Positions 61,402 through 64,000 of a stretch of DNA of 64,000 nt are shown here, piece by piece. The notes beneath the pieces were generated by a model that was not told the origin of the DNA, did no database searches, and saw only the letters and a program-made list of their open reading frames with translations. Position 1 is the first letter of the stretch, and the number at the start of each line of letters is the position of its first letter. The position numbers and the translations under genes are program-made. This DNA comes from Sphaerimonospora thailandensis (lineage in GTDB: Bacteria > Actinomycetota > Actinomycetes > Streptosporangiales > Streptosporangiaceae). Where the stretch lies: the NCBI RefSeq assembly GCF_016863115.1, contig NZ_BOOG01000022.1, positions 55,723-119,722 on the forward strand, written 5' to 3'.

Positions 61402-62786
61402 TGCCATACGAGACCGTCGCTGGGACGCATGAACTCGCATCACGCCTTGGGCACTCTACCGCTGCGGTCCGTGCCATCGCTGACCAGCGCACGTTTTATG
61501 TCCCGGCCGAGGCGCTGCGCGATGTCGAGGAGATTCGCAAGCGGGTCCGGCAACGCGCTGACGTTAATTCCACGACTGCACGTTTGTCGTCCGCGCTCGC
61601 TGTCGACGGGTCGTACGTTGTTGAGCGGGTGAGGGACGGATTGCCGTCGGTGCTGTACGGGTTCGCGCAAGCTGCGGCGGCGTATCTCGACCTCGGCATT
61701 CTCGAGACGCAGGAGGCACAGCGGTTCGTCGATCCGTACGAGATCGCAAGGGCTGTCAACACGGCGCTCGTGACGCTCGACCTTCCGGTCGCTGGTGCCT
61801 ACACCCGTGAAGGCGTTGACATCGCGACCTCCTGGCGAGAGGCGATCGACCAGCTCTTTCGTACGAAGAAGATCGAGGTGAATCGTCTAAACCAGACGTT
61901 GCTGGAACTGCTCTTCCTGCTGCATGGGAGGCCGGGCGGGCCCGCGTCAACAGTCCCCGTGAACTGCCCGACCGAAGATTGCAGCAAGGACGTCCGTGTT
62001 CCGCTGGCTGGCGTTAAGTGCGACGCGTGCGACATCTGGCTTTTCCCCACTGACGTCCTGCGTATCCACGAGGAGGTGAGCGAGGAAGGGAGTAATCAGT
62101 CCGCCCTCGGCCGGCTGATGTCGGTTGTCGAACTCCTTGTGCTCGTCGGGCTGGCCACCCTTCTATGGGAGCAGTCCCGTCAAGAGTTGCTGCCGACCAC
62201 GCTGTTTATCGTCGATGGGCCACTTGCTATCTACGGTCCTCCAGCCAAGCTACGCGGCCGAGCCCTTGACTACTTTCAGGCGATGGCTGCAACCACCCCG
62301 GGTGTGGGGCCATTCGTCTGCGGTATCGAGAAGTCTGGCGCCATGGTCGACTACGCGCGACAGTTGGCCCGCCACGACGTGCTAGTTCCTGGTGATCTGC
62401 TCGTTTGCGACGAGGACATTATGGCCCGCGTCACCAATGCGACCAATGCTCGTGCGTACGGCAAGGAGACCTACTGGGGGCGCAAGTTCGTCTATCGGGC
62501 GCTCGACGGGCGGGTGGTGGTCCCGACAGTCATGCCGCCGTCCGGTGCGCCGTACGACGCGAACGGCGGGCAGCCGGACCCAAAGGACTACCCGACCCTC
62601 GCGGCGATCCTGGACGTTGTCGACCGCACCGGCTCTTCCATGTACGTTGACGGGATCATTCCCGTGGCGGCCGCGCATGGGAAGGCGGCGTTCCCCATCG
62701 GCGTCGGCACCGATGTACTACGGCTAGTGGCCACAACACGGCTTGGTCTCGACCAAACGGCCCGCAACTCTGGCCTAGTACCATGA
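61401..62786 (+). CDS. nurA: NurA-like nuclease with zinc-ribbon insertion
   Basis: 461 aa. NurA landmarks are the first acidic strand LAVDGSYVVERV (about residue 68), the second FIVDGPLAIYGP (about 272), GPFVCGIEKSG and VPGDLLVCDEDI, and a C-terminal MYVDGIIPVAAAHGKAAFP. In NurA the Asp of the first strand and the Asp of D-G-P/S-L bind manganese. Between them is a zinc-ribbon-like insertion with two Cys pairs (NCPTEDC; KCDACDIW, about residues 188-213), absent from archaeal NurA as I know it. It is coupled to herA (1-nt overlap) and to the methylase (ATGA). Confidence 0.68.
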   Translation: MPYETVAGTHELASRLGHSTAAVRAIADQRTFYVPAEALRDVEEIRKRVRQRADVNSTTARLSSALAVDGSYVVERVRDGLPSVLYGFAQAAAAYLDLGILETQEAQRFVDPYEIARAVNTALVTLDLPVAGAYTREGVDIATSWREAIDQLFRTKKIEVNRLNQTLLELLFLLHGRPGGPASTVPVNCPTEDCSKDVRVPLAGVKCDACDIWLFPTDVLRIHEEVSEEGSNQSALGRLMSVVELLVLVGLATLLWEQSRQELLPTTLFIVDGPLAIYGPPAKLRGRALDYFQAMAATTPGVGPFVCGIEKSGAMVDYARQLARHDVLVPGDLLVCDEDIMARVTNATNARAYGKETYWGRKFVYRALDGRVVVPTVMPPSGAPYDANGGQPDPKDYPTLAAILDVVDRTGSSMYVDGIIPVAAAHGKAAFPIGVGTDVLRLVATTRLGLDQTARNSGLVP

Positions 62787-63970
62787 GCGCCGTGACAGTT
62801 GCCGCACGCGATCAAGAGTCCATGCGTGCAACAACCTTGGTTCCGGTTGGGGCGACGCCGCGTAAGATCGACCGCACGCCGGCCCAGGTCGCGCATCCTC
62901 TGGCAACCGGGCGGTACCAGAGTCCGCTGCGCTACCCGGGCGCTAAGAGCGGTCTGTCGAAAGTGATCGGCGAGCTCATCGCAGCCGCTCAGCGGTCCGC
63001 TCAGGTCAGGAAAGTCGACCTCTTGGTGGAAGCGTTCGCTGGCGGCGCGTCGACCAGCCTTAGGCTGGTCGGTGCAGGCATCGTTGAGCGGGCATTGCTT
63101 GCGGACGCAGATCCGATGGTGGCGGCCTTCTGGCAAGTGGCGGCCTCTCGCACGCAGGAGCTTATCGAGCGCATCGCCGACGAGCACGCGAAGTACGTTG
63201 CTGTCGGCGGGGCGACGGCACTGGCACGGTGGGACTACTGGCGTTCCTGGGCAGCGACTCCTGGCACCAGTCGGTCGACTAAGGACCTTGAACTCGCCAC
63301 GAAGTGCATGTTCCTAAACCGAACTACCTTCTCGGGGATCCTTCACGGGCAGGCTGGCCCCATCGGCGGTCGCACACAGAGCTCGGAGTACGGCATTGGA
63401 TGCAGGTTCAATCTCAATAGCTTGATTGAGCGGCTCGAATACGTCGGTCACCTCTACGACTTGAGGAGGATCGCGGACGTCTGGCTGTCAGACTGGAAGA
63501 CCACGCTCCATGGCGTCGCCTCGCACTACAAGACCCTGCTCCCCGACCGCGTTGTCGCATATCTCGACCCGCCTTACCTTTCGAAGTCAGGAAAGCTTTA
63601 TCGAAGGTCGTTCGATGTTCAGGCTGCGCAGGAGGGCAAGGACCTGGATTGGATGAGCGGACTCCAGCACCACGACCTGGCGGAGTACCTCCGTCGAGAG
63701 ATGCAGTACCGCTGGATTCTGTCGTACGACTACGACGAGCGCTTGCTCACAGATGACTCGCTGTACGCAGCAAAGGCGATGCACCCGTCGATACTTAGCC
63801 GCGACCTGAACGGCGTCAAGGCTTGGCGAATCAGCAAGCGCATTGTGACCCTGAACTACTCTGCCTCCTCGCGAACCGGGCGTGGCCCGGCACAGGAGCT
63901 CCTGCTCACCACACTTCCACCGGCAACGGTGCCAATCAACGAGAGGCTGTTAGCCAAGACCCCCAACTGA
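62783..63970 (+). CDS. D12-class DNA adenine N6-methyltransferase
   Basis: 395 aa. SAM-binding start SPLRYPGAKSGLSKVIGELI (PGAK at about residue 52), motif I LLVEAFAGGASTSLRL, and the catalytic DPPY in AYLDPPYLSKSGKLY (about residue 260) define the Dam-like class. A roughly 45-residue N-terminal extension is not part of the fold. Its ATGA overlap with nurA shows that it belongs to the HerA-NurA operon. It could protect host sites from the nuclease or mark DNA; its target sequence is unknown. A TTA codon lies near the end. Confidence 0.9.
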   Translation: MSAVTVAARDQESMRATTLVPVGATPRKIDRTPAQVAHPLATGRYQSPLRYPGAKSGLSKVIGELIAAAQRSAQVRKVDLLVEAFAGGASTSLRLVGAGIVERALLADADPMVAAFWQVAASRTQELIERIADEHAKYVAVGGATALARWDYWRSWAATPGTSRSTKDLELATKCMFLNRTTFSGILHGQAGPIGGRTQSSEYGIGCRFNLNSLIERLEYVGHLYDLRRIADVWLSDWKTTLHGVASHYKTLLPDRVVAYLDPPYLSKSGKLYRRSFDVQAAQEGKDLDWMSGLQHHDLAEYLRREMQYRWILSYDYDERLLTDDSLYAAKAMHPSILSRDLNGVKAWRISKRIVTLNYSASSRTGRGPAQELLLTTLPPATVPINERLLAKTPN

Positions 63971-64000
63971 TCTACGGACGGCTCCGCAAGTGAAAACTTT
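63971..64000. other. Window end after the methyltransferase
   Basis: Thirty bases remain and no hairpin is visible in them. The operon may continue beyond the window, so the system could have further genes. Confidence 0.6.

Noticed and set aside
59353..62786. Tra/FtsK conjugation pair instead of HerA-NurA
   Set aside because: The ATPase has the HerA-like tail, and the second protein has two NurA-like acidic strands but no transfer-protein features.
50350..63970. Prophage or integrative element
   Set aside because: No integrase, terminase, capsid, relaxase, tRNA or flanking repeat was seen; I call it accessory DNA only.

Overview
The window is high-GC actinomycete chromosomal DNA, by eye about 70% G+C in most genes (not computed). 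Lineage markers are an AccA/AccD/AccE acyl-CoA carboxylase with its small epsilon subunit, a mycobacterial LpdA-type flavoprotein, WXG100 secretion, an actinobacterial Tad pilus locus with a LysM-BTAD protein, an IdeR/DtxR-type iron box, GTG/TTG starts, and many genes whose start codon lies 6-8 nt after a TANNNT hexamer (leaderless type). The word GCCGTAC is strikingly frequent. I would guess a filamentous actinomycete of the Streptosporangiales/Streptomyces kind, but cannot name it.

Left part (1-22.2 kb). It holds a 5'-truncated lpdA, a Gly/Trp-tailed membrane protein, biotin-carboxylase accA, and a WXG100 protein convergent with a giant FHA-containing EssC/EccC-like ATPase. A Tad pilus operon of about 11 kb follows, in which almost every gene overlaps the next by 1-4 nt: CpaB-like, CpaE-like, TadA, TadB, TadC, pilin-like, three TadE/F/G-like proteins, LysM-BTAD protein, lipoprotein, secreted protein.

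Middle (22.2-50.3 kb), mostly housekeeping: ogt plus an Ada-AlkA fusion, a NYN protein, accE-accD, an ABC exporter, ppc, fdhD, a vapBC module wedged between fdhD and a glycosyltransferase cluster, birA, a PH-domain protein, a class III adenylate cyclase, an iron-storage pair (bfd, missed by length cut-offs, and bfr) behind an IdeR box, a two-component system, a GtrA protein, a lipoprotein, purK-purE, a UDP-glucose dehydrogenase and an acyl-CoA dehydrogenase.

Right part (50.3-64 kb), accessory. First comes a minus-strand operon HAD phosphatase - radical SAM - P-loop kinase - methyltransferase - CYTH. Then two copies of a two-gene module (XRE-type HTH protein with a PLD-like C-terminal domain, plus a Nudix hydrolase), an HD phosphohydrolase, a protein made of two GntR winged helices with no effector domain, a 117-aa protein of unknown function, and a third XRE/PLD-like paralogue. 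Three sites of the form ACGTC-N5-ACGTC (one helical turn) lie in the intergenic gaps of this block and suggest one shared regulon. Last is a visibly lower-GC three-gene operon: HerA-type ATPase, NurA-like nuclease with a zinc-ribbon insertion, and a D12-class DNA adenine methyltransferase. These are chained by 1-4 nt overlaps and make a plausible uncharacterised resection/modification (defence) system. The last two blocks are the best candidates for undescribed biology.
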